From Enterobacter asburiae (GTDB lineage: Bacteria; Pseudomonadota; Gammaproteobacteria; Enterobacterales; Enterobacteriaceae): a stretch of 64,000 nucleotides of DNA. The stretch spans positions 620,001-684,000 of the forward strand of contig NZ_CP102247.1 in the NCBI RefSeq assembly GCF_024599655.1, given 5' to 3'. Both the position numbers and the translations under genes were made by a program. Of the stretch, positions 52,884 through 61,275 are shown piece by piece; position 1 is the stretch's first letter, and each line of letters starts with the position of its first letter. The notes under the pieces were generated by a model. The model searched no databases and was not told the origin of the DNA. It was given only the letters and a program-made list of their open reading frames with translations.

Positions 52884-54056
52884 TTAGTAATGCTTCAGCA
52901 TTCGGTTGATGGATTGCTCCAGCCAGTAGCGCTGGGTGCCGAAGTTAATCCGCAGGTAGTTTTCGCCGTTTTGCACGTAGTGGCTGCCGTCTTCAATCAC
53001 GACACCGGCCTGCTGGGCGAAATGTTGGGTCAACGTTGTGGCGCTGCGGTCGTCGGCGCTTACGTCTACCCAGGCCAGATACGACGATTCCGGGTTCATC
53101 ATCTTCCACGCCGGGAAGTGGGTCTGAATAGCGTCCGCAAGGTAGCGGGCGTTCCCTTGCAGATACCCGTTCAGCGCGTCGAGCCACGGCAGGCCGTGCT
53201 GGTAGGCCAGGATAATCCCCCATACGCCGAACATATTGGGTGAGGTAATCGAGTTCTTCTCAAGCTGCTGGCGGAAGCGCTGGCGCAGCGAATCGTCCGG
53301 GATCATGGAGTAGGACGTTTTCAGCCCGCCCAGGTTGAAGGCTTTATTTGGCGACGTCAGCACGATCAGGTTGTCCAGTGCGGCACAGCCCGAGGTCAGA
53401 CAGCTGACGAATGTGCCGTCCAGAATGTGCTCAGCGTGAACCTCATCGACCACCAGAATCGTGCCGTAGCGCTTACAGAGATCGGAGACCTGGCGTATCT
53501 CATCCGCGCGCCAGATCCTGCCCGAGGGGTTATGCGGCGAGCAGAAGAACCACAGTTTTGGACGGTGGGTTTTGAGCTGCTCTTCAATCAGATCAAAATC
53601 CAGCTGATAGCGGTTTTGCTTCACTGATAGCGGGTTAGCAAGCACCCGCACGCCCTGGCGCTGCGCCGCCATCGCAAACGGATCGTAGACCGGCGTGTTC
53701 ATCATCACGCTATCGCCAGGCGTGCAGAACGCCTGGACCGTGTAATGGAGCGTGGAGACGGTGCCGTAGGTCAGGGTAATCCACGACTTCTCAACCTCAA
53801 CCTGATGACGCGTGCGCTGGAAGGCCATCACCGCGTCGTAAAATTCGTCGAAGCACCAGGTATAGCCAAAGGTGCCGTGCTCCACGATGCGCTGGAAGCC
53901 CTCAATAACGGCCGGTGGCGAGGTGAAATCCATATCTGCGATCCACAGCGGGATAAACCCCTGCGGGACATCACCAAAGCGTGAGCAGACAAATGCATGG
54001 TCCCATTTACGGCACTTATCGCTTTTACGCTCGATGATTTTGTCGAAATCAAACAC
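52884..54056 (-). CDS. MalY/PatB-like PLP-dependent enzyme
   Basis: A 390-residue fold-type-I aminotransferase-family protein of the MalY/PatB group (cystathionine beta-lyase-like). Visible are the start FDFDKIIERKSDKCRKWD, the PLP-site SPHNPSGR (173-180), DEVHAEH (Asp204) and the Schiff-base Lys238 in LTSPNKAFNLGG. In E. coli, MalY has C-S lyase activity and also represses MalT; here it follows a MalX-like permease as in the malXY operon, but no malI is adjacent. Its real substrate in this cluster is unknown. Confidence 0.85.
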   Translation of the reverse strand: MFDFDKIIERKSDKCRKWDHAFVCSRFGDVPQGFIPLWIADMDFTSPPAVIEGFQRIVEHGTFGYTWCFDEFYDAVMAFQRTRHQVEVEKSWITLTYGTVSTLHYTVQAFCTPGDSVMMNTPVYDPFAMAAQRQGVRVLANPLSVKQNRYQLDFDLIEEQLKTHRPKLWFFCSPHNPSGRIWRADEIRQVSDLCKRYGTILVVDEVHAEHILDGTFVSCLTSGCAALDNLIVLTSPNKAFNLGGLKTSYSMIPDDSLRQRFRQQLEKNSITSPNMFGVWGIILAYQHGLPWLDALNGYLQGNARYLADAIQTHFPAWKMMNPESSYLAWVDVSADDRSATTLTQHFAQQAGVVIEDGSHYVQNGENYLRINFGTQRYWLEQSINRMLKHY

Positions 54057-54068
54057 AACAACCCCCTG

Positions 54069-55640
54069 TTAGATTAAGGCTTCAATGCCGGTTTTGACGC
54101 TTTGCACCTGCGGGCCGATGATCACCTGAACGCTGTGAGCATCCAGCACCACCACCGACAGGGCGCCAGCCACTTTCAGCGCCTGCTGATCGATAAGCCC
54201 CATCTCCTTCACGACCAGGCGCAAGCGGGTGATGCAGTTGTCGAGCGACTCGATGTTCTCTTTGCCACCGAGCGCGCGCAGGATAAGCCCGTGATCGTAT
54301 TTCGATTTTCCACGTGCGCGGGTGTTGGCTTCGACGGCCTGCTGCGCGCCCTGCGCGTCCACTTCACGTCCCGGCGTCTTGATATCGTGTTTGAGGATGT
54401 ACCAGCGGAAGACGAAGAAGTAGATGGCAAACCAGGCGATACCGACCGGGAACAGCAGATACCATTTGGTCGACATCCCCTGCATCACGCCGAAGATCAG
54501 CAGATCCAAAATCCCGCCGTCGGTGTTGCCGATGGTGACCCCCAGCAGGGCCATCACCATCAGCGCCAGGCCCGACATCACGATATGGAAGGCGTAAAGC
54601 GCGGGGGCGATAAACAGGAACAGAAACTCAATCGGTTCTGAAATACCGGTGACGACGGAAACCAGCACGCCGGAAAGCAGCAGCCCCTTAATTACAGGGC
54701 GGTTTTCCGGACGCGCGGTGCGGTAGATGGCGTACGCCACGGCAGGCAGGCCAAAGATAAAGGTCGGCATAAAGCCTTGTGACAGAAACGCGGTAACGTG
54801 CGGGCTAAACGGCAGTCCGGCTTTCAGCTCGGCGTAGAAGATATTCAGCGCGCCAGCCACTTCATGGCCGTTGACCATCTCAATGCCGCCTGCCGGCGTG
54901 AAGCGTACCATCGCCAGCAGGATATGGTGCAGACCAAAGGGTTTAAGCAGCAGCACGCCTACGCCGTACAGGAACGGTCCGAAAACGCTGGTGCTCTGAA
55001 TGATATGGCCAATTCCGGCAATCCCCAGCGCCACGTACTCCCATAACAGCGGGATAAACAGACCAACCAGCGACAGCGTAAGGGCGGTGATAATCGGCAC
55101 GAAACGAATGCCGCTGAAAAAGGCAAAGGCATCGTGTAACACGGTGTCCTGAAAACGCTCGTGTAGGAAGTAAGTGATTACCCCGACTACGATGCCGCCC
55201 AGTACGCCCATTTCCAGCGTTTGAATGCCCAGCACGATCGATTGTCCTACCTGTCTCATGGTGGCGGCGTCGGCAAGCTGGTGGGTGGCGGTCAGGTAGT
55301 AGTTGATGCTCATGTTCATCAGCATGTAGCCAACGAACCCGGCAAAGGCGCCCACGGCCTTGTTGCGTTTGGCGAGGCCCATCGGGATAGCCATGGCAAA
55401 CATCAGCGGCAGATAGGTAAAGGCGAACCCGCCCACCATGGCGATAAAGCCAAAGGTCAGCTGCGTTAACTCGCCGCCCAGAAAGGGAAAGCTTTTAATA
55501 GTGGAAGGGCTGGTGACGGAGCTACCGATACCCAGCAGCAACCCCATAAAGGCCAGCAGAGAGACCGGGAACATAAACGTCTTTCCCAGGCTTTGGAAAA
55601 ATTCCCACGCTTTCGATTTAAACGACTTTTCCTGTGTCAT
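54069..55640 (-). CDS. MalX-like PTS permease, EIICB of the glucose family
   Basis: A 523-residue PTS permease. The EIIC domain (about 15-420) has ten hydrophobic segments and the motifs RFVPIITAL, GLHHILLAMVRFT and GISEPIEFLF (332-341). A linker leads to EIIB (about 446-523) with phospho-acceptor Cys469 in LDNCITRLRL. There is no EIIA domain, so EIIA-Glc (Crr) is expected to supply phosphate. By eye it is close to E. coli MalX along its whole length. The ribosome site GGAG lies 7 bases before the ATG. The sugar is unknown; placement after kbaY and before a glycosidase suggests a hexose or amino sugar released in the periplasm. Confidence 0.85.
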   Translation of the reverse strand: MTQEKSFKSKAWEFFQSLGKTFMFPVSLLAFMGLLLGIGSSVTSPSTIKSFPFLGGELTQLTFGFIAMVGGFAFTYLPLMFAMAIPMGLAKRNKAVGAFAGFVGYMLMNMSINYYLTATHQLADAATMRQVGQSIVLGIQTLEMGVLGGIVVGVITYFLHERFQDTVLHDAFAFFSGIRFVPIITALTLSLVGLFIPLLWEYVALGIAGIGHIIQSTSVFGPFLYGVGVLLLKPFGLHHILLAMVRFTPAGGIEMVNGHEVAGALNIFYAELKAGLPFSPHVTAFLSQGFMPTFIFGLPAVAYAIYRTARPENRPVIKGLLLSGVLVSVVTGISEPIEFLFLFIAPALYAFHIVMSGLALMVMALLGVTIGNTDGGILDLLIFGVMQGMSTKWYLLFPVGIAWFAIYFFVFRWYILKHDIKTPGREVDAQGAQQAVEANTRARGKSKYDHGLILRALGGKENIESLDNCITRLRLVVKEMGLIDQQALKVAGALSVVVLDAHSVQVIIGPQVQSVKTGIEALI

Positions 55641-55670
55641 GTAGGGACTCCTCGGATTTTTAGGATAATG

Positions 55671-55702
55671 GAAGGCGCTGTCCGGCTTAAGGACGCGCCT
55701 TC
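55671..55702 (-). promoter_or_regulatory. Stem-loop between kbaY and the MalX-like gene
   Basis: The arms GAAGGCGC (55671-55678) and GCGCCTTC (55695-55702) enclose a second stem GTCC/GGAC with one bulged T. There is no T run on the minus strand, so it looks like a processing or stabilising hairpin rather than a terminator. No AgaR-like site was found in this 116-base gap. Confidence 0.55.
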
Positions 55703-55756
55703 ATATTTGCGAGGCTTATAGTTATTTTTTAGGTATTGACGTAATGCGCGATGGGA

Positions 55757-56629
55757 TCAGGCTTCGGCAGGAAGCAGGAGCCGGTTTGCCGAGCCGCAAA
55801 CGGCGATCTTGCTTCTGACCACCTCTTTCATGGCGTCCATGCCGACCCGCATGTAGAAGCGCGGATCGTTACCCTGCGGGTTTTCGGCAAACCAGGCTTT
55901 AACCGCGTCAGAGAAGGCAATTTTCAGCTCGGTGGCCACGTTGACTTTGCATACGCCCAGCTCGATGGTGCGGCGAACAAACTCATCCGGCACATCGCTC
56001 GCGCCGTGCAGCACCAGCGGCACGGTGACCACTTCGCGAATTTCCGCCAGCCGCTGGAAGTCGATTTTCGGGCGTTTGGTATACAGGCCGTGAGCGGTGC
56101 CGATGGCGACGGCAAGGCTATCGACGCCGGTCAGTTCGACGAAGCGTTTCGCCTCCTGCGGATCGGTGAGGAACGCGCTTTCGGCGTCCACGCTCATGTC
56201 ATCTTCCACGCCGCCCAGGCGGCCCAGTTCGGCCTCGACGCTGCAGTCGTTGAGGTGGCAGAAATCGACCACCGACTTCACCAGCTTCACGTTTTGTTCA
56301 AACGGATAGTGGCTGCCGTCGATCATCGCGCTGCGCACGCCCGCGTTGACCTTGCGGCGTATATCGTCCAGCGATTCGTGGTGATCGAGGTGCAGCGCCA
56401 GCGGCATGTCGTAGGTGTGGGAGTACGCGCTGCACAGGGCGTAGATCTCTTCCAGCGCAATATGCTTAAAGGTGCCCGGCGTGCCCGCGAGGATCACCGG
56501 CGATCGCATTTCGCTGCACGCTTCGAGGATCGCCTGGATCGTCTCCGCGTTGTGGATGTTGAACGCCGGCACGGCGTAGCCTTTTGCCTGCGCGTCCTGC
56601 AGAAGATATTTGGTAGAAATAATACTCAT
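55757..56629 (-). CDS. kbaY: KbaY (AgaY), tagatose-1,6-bisphosphate aldolase catalytic subunit
   Basis: KbaY is a class II zinc aldolase that splits tagatose 1,6-bisphosphate into DHAP and glyceraldehyde 3-phosphate; it needs KbaZ for full activity. The 290-residue protein has the zinc-binding LALHLDHHESLDDI, VEAELGRLGGVEDD, AIGTAHGLY and LVLHGASDVPDEFV motifs. The C terminus is 4 residues longer than in E. coli. It follows agaS with 12 bases between. Confidence 0.96.
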   Translation of the reverse strand: MSIISTKYLLQDAQAKGYAVPAFNIHNAETIQAILEACSEMRSPVILAGTPGTFKHIALEEIYALCSAYSHTYDMPLALHLDHHESLDDIRRKVNAGVRSAMIDGSHYPFEQNVKLVKSVVDFCHLNDCSVEAELGRLGGVEDDMSVDAESAFLTDPQEAKRFVELTGVDSLAVAIGTAHGLYTKRPKIDFQRLAEIREVVTVPLVLHGASDVPDEFVRRTIELGVCKVNVATELKIAFSDAVKAWFAENPQGNDPRFYMRVGMDAMKEVVRSKIAVCGSANRLLLPAEA

Positions 56630-56641
56630 GATCCGATCCTC

Positions 56642-57790
56642 TTAAGCCTGCCACGGGTGAATAACAACGCCCTGCACCACGCGGTTGACCGTCCCGCTGG
56701 CGGATGGCGTATCGGGCGTATTGCCTACGCTGAGCGACTGGGTGAGCGCAAAGACCTGGGCATACATCAGGAAGCAGAACGCCTGTTCCATATCGATAAA
56801 CGGACGTGAAGGCGGCAGCAGAATGTGCGGACCCGCTTCAATGACCGGATCGTTTTCAGCGGCGATGGCGACGACGCGCAGGGCCTGGCGATCGCGGCGC
56901 AGCTCGGCCAGCAGATCCAGATCGTACTGACGCGTATACGGATGGCTGGAGATAAACACCACCACCAGCGTTTCGCTATCGACCAGCGACTTCGGCCCGT
57001 GACGGAAGCCCGTCGGGGAATCGTAAAACGCCGCCAGCTTGCCCGCCGTCAGCTCCAGCACCTTCAGCGCCGATTCGCGCGCCGCGCCCTGCAGGCCGCC
57101 GCTTCCCAGATAGACGACGCGTTTCCACGCTTCATTGCCAAAGGCGCCGTGGCTGAAATCACCGAGCGTAGTGAGGATCGCCTGACAGCGATCTGCCACG
57201 TCGCGGAAGGTGTGGCTATTGATCGCTTCCGGCGCGAACACCGCCAGACAGCTCGCCATCATGGTGGTGATGCTGCTGGTCATCGCGAACCCGCGATCGT
57301 GCGTTTCGGCAGGCATCAGCAGGGCAAAGGCGTTATCGCTGTCGACGGCGTTCTGATAAAGGCTGCCCGCCTCGTTGCAGGTGATCGACAGGTGGTAGCA
57401 CTCCGGCACGAACTGGTTTGCCAGCTCAACGGCCGCGACGCTTTCCGGGCTGTTGCCGGAGCGGGCAAACGAAATCAGCAGCAGCGGATGCGCAGGGCTG
57501 AAGTAGTCCATTGGGTTCGTGACCAGATCGGTTGTCGGGACGGCAGTGAAGTTTTTCCCGGTGTAGCTCGCGAGCCAGGGAGAAACGATATCGCCGATAA
57601 AGGCGGACGTGCCCGCGCCGGTCAGGACGATCCGCAGATCGTCCTTGCGCAGCAGCGGCGTCAGGAAACTGTCGATCGAAGCACGCAGGTTATCGATGTT
57701 GTTGAGCGAGCGGATCCAGCTGGCAGGCTGCTGGCGGATCTCTTCCTCGGTCCAGGTGCCGGTTGTCGCGGCGGTAGTGGTTTGTGGCAT
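56642..57790 (-). CDS. agaS: AgaS, galactosamine-6-phosphate deaminase/isomerase
   Basis: AgaS converts galactosamine 6-phosphate to tagatose 6-phosphate and ammonia. The 382-residue protein has two SIS domains (about 45-190 and 210-350), with LTGAGTSAFIGD, SFARSGNSPESVA and LGSGGLQGAARESALKVLELT motifs like GlmS-type isomerase domains. It is the first gene after the internal regulatory gap, so it has its own promoter. Since agaI is absent here, AgaS must provide the deaminase step. Confidence 0.95.
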   Translation of the reverse strand: MPQTTTAATTGTWTEEEIRQQPASWIRSLNNIDNLRASIDSFLTPLLRKDDLRIVLTGAGTSAFIGDIVSPWLASYTGKNFTAVPTTDLVTNPMDYFSPAHPLLLISFARSGNSPESVAAVELANQFVPECYHLSITCNEAGSLYQNAVDSDNAFALLMPAETHDRGFAMTSSITTMMASCLAVFAPEAINSHTFRDVADRCQAILTTLGDFSHGAFGNEAWKRVVYLGSGGLQGAARESALKVLELTAGKLAAFYDSPTGFRHGPKSLVDSETLVVVFISSHPYTRQYDLDLLAELRRDRQALRVVAIAAENDPVIEAGPHILLPPSRPFIDMEQAFCFLMYAQVFALTQSLSVGNTPDTPSASGTVNRVVQGVVIHPWQA

Positions 57791-57987
57791 AACTCAGTCC
57801 TTAGTCGTGTGAATTCCACATCAGACGCTGGCAATCGTGTCGCTATCTTTCGTTTCGTTTCACTTGTTCACTTAAGCAGTTAAATAAAATCTATAGAAAA
57901 GAAATCGAAACTTCAATGAAAGAAAAGAAATAAAACGAAAAGTGTGATCGTGAAAGGAAAGGGAAGAGTTAAGGAAAGGAAAAGAAA
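57791..57987 (-). promoter_or_regulatory. agaS promoter region with two AgaR-like operators
   Basis: Two 24-base sites match the AgaR operator core TTTCRTTTYRTTT: 57844-57867 on the plus strand (TTTCGTTTCGTTTCACTTG) and 57921-57944 on the minus strand (TTTCGTTTTATTTCTTTTC). Between and beyond them the plus strand is a long purine-rich tract (57895-57990). The layout implies repression of agaS by AgaR bound at two places. Confidence 0.75.
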
Positions 57988-58014
57988 GGCCTTACGATCG
58001 GGTGCCGTAAGGCC
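57988..58014 (-). terminator. Terminator after agaA
   Basis: The arms GGCCTTACG and CGTAAGGCC form a perfect 9-bp stem with a 9-base loop, 22 bases after the agaA stop; on the minus strand a T-rich tail (TTTCTTTTCC) follows. Confidence 0.8.
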
Positions 58015-58036
58015 AACAGGAGACACAATGAAAGGC

Positions 58037-59170
58037 CTAAAGGGGGAGAGCCTGGCCCTGAATCCAGATCTGCTGGAGGTGTAAACCCCCGTCCAGCGCA
58101 ATGACATTGGCGCGTTTACCCGGGGCTAAGGAGCCGAGCTGACCGTCAACGCCTAGCAGCCGGGCAGGGTGCAGCGAGGCCATATGGATAGCGTCTTCGG
58201 CGGTTACGCCCGCATGCTCCACCATATTCCTGACCGCGGCATCCAGCGACAGCGTGCTGCCCGCCAGCCCGCCGGAGCCGGTTCGAACCACGCCGTTTTG
58301 CATCGAGACCTCTTCGCCACAAAGCGTATACCGTCCGTCCGGCATACCTGCCGCCTGCATGGCATCGGTAATCAGCACCACGCGCTCCTGCGCGCAGCAG
58401 CAGCATAAGCGCATCGCCCCCGGATGGACGTGGTGCCCGTCGGCAATCAGCTCCAGCCACGCCCGTTTGTCCGTAAGCCCTGCGCCGACCATTCCTGGCT
58501 CTCTGTGGTGCAGCCCCGTCATACCGTTGTAGCAGTGAACCAGCCCGTCGGCACCCGCATCAAACGCGGCAAGAGTTTGCCGGTACGTGGCAGCGCTGTG
58601 GCCCAGCATCACGCGTATACCGCGCTGTTTAAGATGGCGAATCGCCCGCAGCGCGCCGGTTTTTTCTGGCGCGAGCGCCACCACCCGTAGCGTGCCCTGT
58701 GAAACGTCAGCCAGTCTGTCCAGCTCGGCGATATCCAGCTCCCGGAACAGCTCCGGCGGATGCGCCCCTTTGTTCTGCGGCGTAAAGTACGGTCCTTCCA
58801 GATAGCTGCCCAGGATCTGCGCGCCGGGGCCGCCGGACCGAGTGCGCCAGGCGATACGCATCAGCGCGGCGTGGATACTCTCCAGCGGTGCGGTCACGGT
58901 GGTGGGCAGAAATGCGCCCACGCCTTCACGCGCTTTATGCATTGCCAGGGTGTCCAGCACGTCGGGCGCATCATCCATGACGTCCACGCCCGCGCCGCCG
59001 TGGACGTGCGTATCGATATAGGCCGGGCAAAGCAGCTCCGCATCACGCGTCGTAACGCCCGCCGGAATGGGTTCAATCGCCGCAACCGCGCCGCTTTCAA
59101 TGCGTAGCTGGTGGTCGTTCAGCCACCCCCGTTCGGTAAGGATCCGTCGCGCGCGCAGCAGCTGGCTCAT
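58037..59170 (-). CDS. agaA: AgaA, N-acetylgalactosamine-6-phosphate deacetylase
   Basis: AgaA removes acetate from GalNAc 6-phosphate. The 377-residue amidohydrolase has the metal motifs AYIDTHVHGGAGVDVMDD, YLEGPYFTPQNKGAHPPELF, MLGHSAATY and LITDAMQAAGMPDGRYTLCG. It is full length, unlike the truncated copy in E. coli K-12. ATG 59170 overlaps the agaF stop (ATGA); a longer frame upstream would run inside agaF. Confidence 0.96.
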   Translation of the reverse strand: MSQLLRARRILTERGWLNDHQLRIESGAVAAIEPIPAGVTTRDAELLCPAYIDTHVHGGAGVDVMDDAPDVLDTLAMHKAREGVGAFLPTTVTAPLESIHAALMRIAWRTRSGGPGAQILGSYLEGPYFTPQNKGAHPPELFRELDIAELDRLADVSQGTLRVVALAPEKTGALRAIRHLKQRGIRVMLGHSAATYRQTLAAFDAGADGLVHCYNGMTGLHHREPGMVGAGLTDKRAWLELIADGHHVHPGAMRLCCCCAQERVVLITDAMQAAGMPDGRYTLCGEEVSMQNGVVRTGSGGLAGSTLSLDAAVRNMVEHAGVTAEDAIHMASLHPARLLGVDGQLGSLAPGKRANVIALDGGLHLQQIWIQGQALPL

Positions 59171-59601
59171 ATCCCTTCCTCGGCAGGGGCTTCCTCGCGA
59201 CAGCGCCCCAGCTCGTCCACCAGGCTCGTCAGGCCGCGGTGTCCACACTCCAGCGCCTGCAGACGAAACGCTTCGCTGCTTAATCCGTCGCGCTCCAGCA
59301 CCATCTCCAGCAGCAGCTGAAGGTTGGTGCCGGTGATCACTTCGCTGCCCGGCCTTTGCATCGCGAGCGTTGACGCCACGCGGAACGGCGTGCCGCCGAG
59401 CAAATCGGTGAGAAACACAATATCGTGCTGCGCATCGAGTTCGCTTACCGCCTGCTCAAGCTGAGCGGTCAGCCGCGCGGTGGTGGAGGTTTCCGGAAAA
59501 TCGATGGCGATAAACTGCGGCTGCTCGCCGAGGATCTGCTTCATCGCCTGCTCAAGCCCGCTGGCAAACCCGCCGTGACCCGTCAAAATAATGCCTAACA
59601 T
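59167..59601 (-). CDS. agaF: AgaF, PTS EIIA for N-acetylgalactosamine
   Basis: AgaF is the mannose-family EIIA protein that passes phosphate from HPr to AgaV. The 144-residue protein has the phospho-acceptor His9 in MLGIILTGHGGFASG and the conserved FLTDLLGGTPFRVAS. ATG 59601 follows GAGGTTGCG. It overlaps agaA by 4 bases. Confidence 0.95.
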   Translation of the reverse strand: MLGIILTGHGGFASGLEQAMKQILGEQPQFIAIDFPETSTTARLTAQLEQAVSELDAQHDIVFLTDLLGGTPFRVASTLAMQRPGSEVITGTNLQLLLEMVLERDGLSSEAFRLQALECGHRGLTSLVDELGRCREEAPAEEGI

Positions 59602-59617
59602 CGCAACCTCTTTGCTT

Positions 59618-60496
59618 TTACAGGAAGTGACAGAATTTACCAACAACGCCCAGCAGCACGGTGATACCGATTAGCCGCAGCGGGCTCCAGCCGCGGCGTA
59701 CCAGCCAGAACATGGTCAGGGTGTAGACCAGCGGCAGGAACGCGGGCATCAGCTTGTCGATGACGTCGGCCTGCAGTTTGACAACGGCATCACCCGCCTT
59801 GATTTCGAGCGTAGTATTGAGGCGGACGTAGGTTGCCACCAGCGCGCCGATCACCGTCATCCCGACGATAGATGCCGCGTGGCCGACCTTTTTGGTGTTG
59901 GCTTTAATCAGCGGAATGGCCGCGACGCCCATCCGATAAGCGTAGTGCGCCAGGCCAAAACGCAGGCCGAGGTGTACCACGTTAAACAGCACGATAAAGA
60001 CCACCGCGCCCAGAATCGATCCTTGCAGCGCCAGGCTGGCACCAATACCGCCGCAGATGGGCAACAGGGTCAGCCAGAACATGGCGTCGCCAATACCGCC
60101 AAGCGGCGCGCCGACGGCAATTTTGGTGCTCTGGATGCTGTTTACATCCTGCTTGGATCGCTCCATCGCCAGAATGATGCCGATAACAAAGGTCACCAGG
60201 AACGGGTGGGTGTTAAAGAAGCCCATATGGCCTTTCATCGCCCGCGCCAGGTCCCGCTTGTTGGTGTGGATCTTTTTCAACGCGGGCAGCAGCCCGTACA
60301 GCCAGCCGGAGGCCTGCATACGTTCGTAGTTAAACGAGGCCTGCAGCAGCATGGAACGCCAGGCCACGCGGTTAATATCCTTTTTCGTCAGCTCGGCACC
60401 GATGTTTTGATCTTCGTAGACGTTTTCATTTACGCCGGTCAACAGCGTCTCTTCGCTTTCAGACACGCCCGGCAGGGTGGTTTGGTTAGATGCCAT
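59618..60496 (-). CDS. agaE: AgaE, PTS EIID for N-acetylgalactosamine
   Basis: AgaE is the mannose-family EIID membrane subunit. The 292-residue protein has an N-terminal cytoplasmic part (DINRVAWRSMLLQASFNYERMQ is the EIID signature, read in parts), the central KRDLARAMKGHMGFFNTHPFL segment, and about four hydrophobic segments. It overlaps agaW by 11 bases. Confidence 0.95.
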   Translation of the reverse strand: MASNQTTLPGVSESEETLLTGVNENVYEDQNIGAELTKKDINRVAWRSMLLQASFNYERMQASGWLYGLLPALKKIHTNKRDLARAMKGHMGFFNTHPFLVTFVIGIILAMERSKQDVNSIQSTKIAVGAPLGGIGDAMFWLTLLPICGGIGASLALQGSILGAVVFIVLFNVVHLGLRFGLAHYAYRMGVAAIPLIKANTKKVGHAASIVGMTVIGALVATYVRLNTTLEIKAGDAVVKLQADVIDKLMPAFLPLVYTLTMFWLVRRGWSPLRLIGITVLLGVVGKFCHFL

Positions 60497-61265
60497 CTTC
60501 GAATTCCTCTTTCTGAGCGGCGGGAGCCGTCGGTTCAGGTGATTTACGCATCAGGTCGATCAGCGCCATGGCCAGCGCGGCCGCCGCAATCGCCAGCACC
60601 GGAAGCTTGAGCCAGGCGGCGGCGACAAAACCGATAATGAAGTAAGGGATGTAGACGTTTTTCATCATGATCTTCAGCAGCACGGCGAAGCCAATGGCTG
60701 GCATGATGCCGCCCGCGACGCCGAGGCCGTCAATCAGACGCGCTGGCAGAACGTCAATGGCGGTTTTCGCATGTTCCGCACCGAAGTAGATCGGCAGGAA
60801 CGCGCACAGAAAATAGAAGATGCCGAGCGCCAGCAGCGCAAGATAGTTAACCCGTTCAATACCGTTTGTATCTGCATTGGCCGCCATGCGATCGCAGCGC
60901 GACATGACGCCGGACATCACCGAGAAGAGGAACGTAATCCCCATCTGAACCGCCACGGCAAATGGCACGGCGACGCCAACCGCAACTTCTGGCTTCACGC
61001 CGGTGCTGATGGCAAATGCGGTACCCACGATGGTGCCGATAATGACGTTAGGCGGCTGGGCACCGGCGAGCGGGGCCAGCCCCATCCAGACCAGCTCTAA
61101 CGTACCGCCGGTCAAAATGCCGGTGTGCAGATCGCCCAGAATCAGGCCGACCAGCGGCCCGAGTACCACCGGGCGGTGCATGTGCGTTAACCCGTTAAAC
61201 ATATCCAGACCGGCGATAAAGGCGAGTATGCCCAACCCCAGCGCCTGCAACAGACTGATTTCCAT
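60486..61265 (-). CDS. agaW: AgaW, PTS EIIC for N-acetylgalactosamine
   Basis: AgaW is the mannose-family EIIC membrane subunit. The 259-residue protein has seven or more hydrophobic segments, starting MEISLLQALGLGILAFIAGLD, with the motif GPLVGLILGDLHTGILTGGTLELVWMG (read in parts) that forms part of the sugar pathway. It is complete, while E. coli K-12 has a truncated AgaW. I chose ATG 61265, 10 bases after the agaV stop, over a long upstream frame inside agaV. Confidence 0.96.
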   Translation of the reverse strand: MEISLLQALGLGILAFIAGLDMFNGLTHMHRPVVLGPLVGLILGDLHTGILTGGTLELVWMGLAPLAGAQPPNVIIGTIVGTAFAISTGVKPEVAVGVAVPFAVAVQMGITFLFSVMSGVMSRCDRMAANADTNGIERVNYLALLALGIFYFLCAFLPIYFGAEHAKTAIDVLPARLIDGLGVAGGIMPAIGFAVLLKIMMKNVYIPYFIIGFVAAAWLKLPVLAIAAAALAMALIDLMRKSPEPTAPAAQKEEFEDGI

Positions 61266-61275
61266 TATGAATCCC

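Noticed and set aside
52884..55640. The MalX/MalY-like pair as the true maltose-regulon malXY
   Set aside because: The proteins are of those families, but malI is not adjacent and the genes are in the aga cluster next to a glycosidase, so the maltose symbols were not assigned.
55751..56809. A 352-codon open frame antisense to kbaY and agaS
   Set aside because: It spans the gap between two well-supported genes on the other strand and shows no family features.
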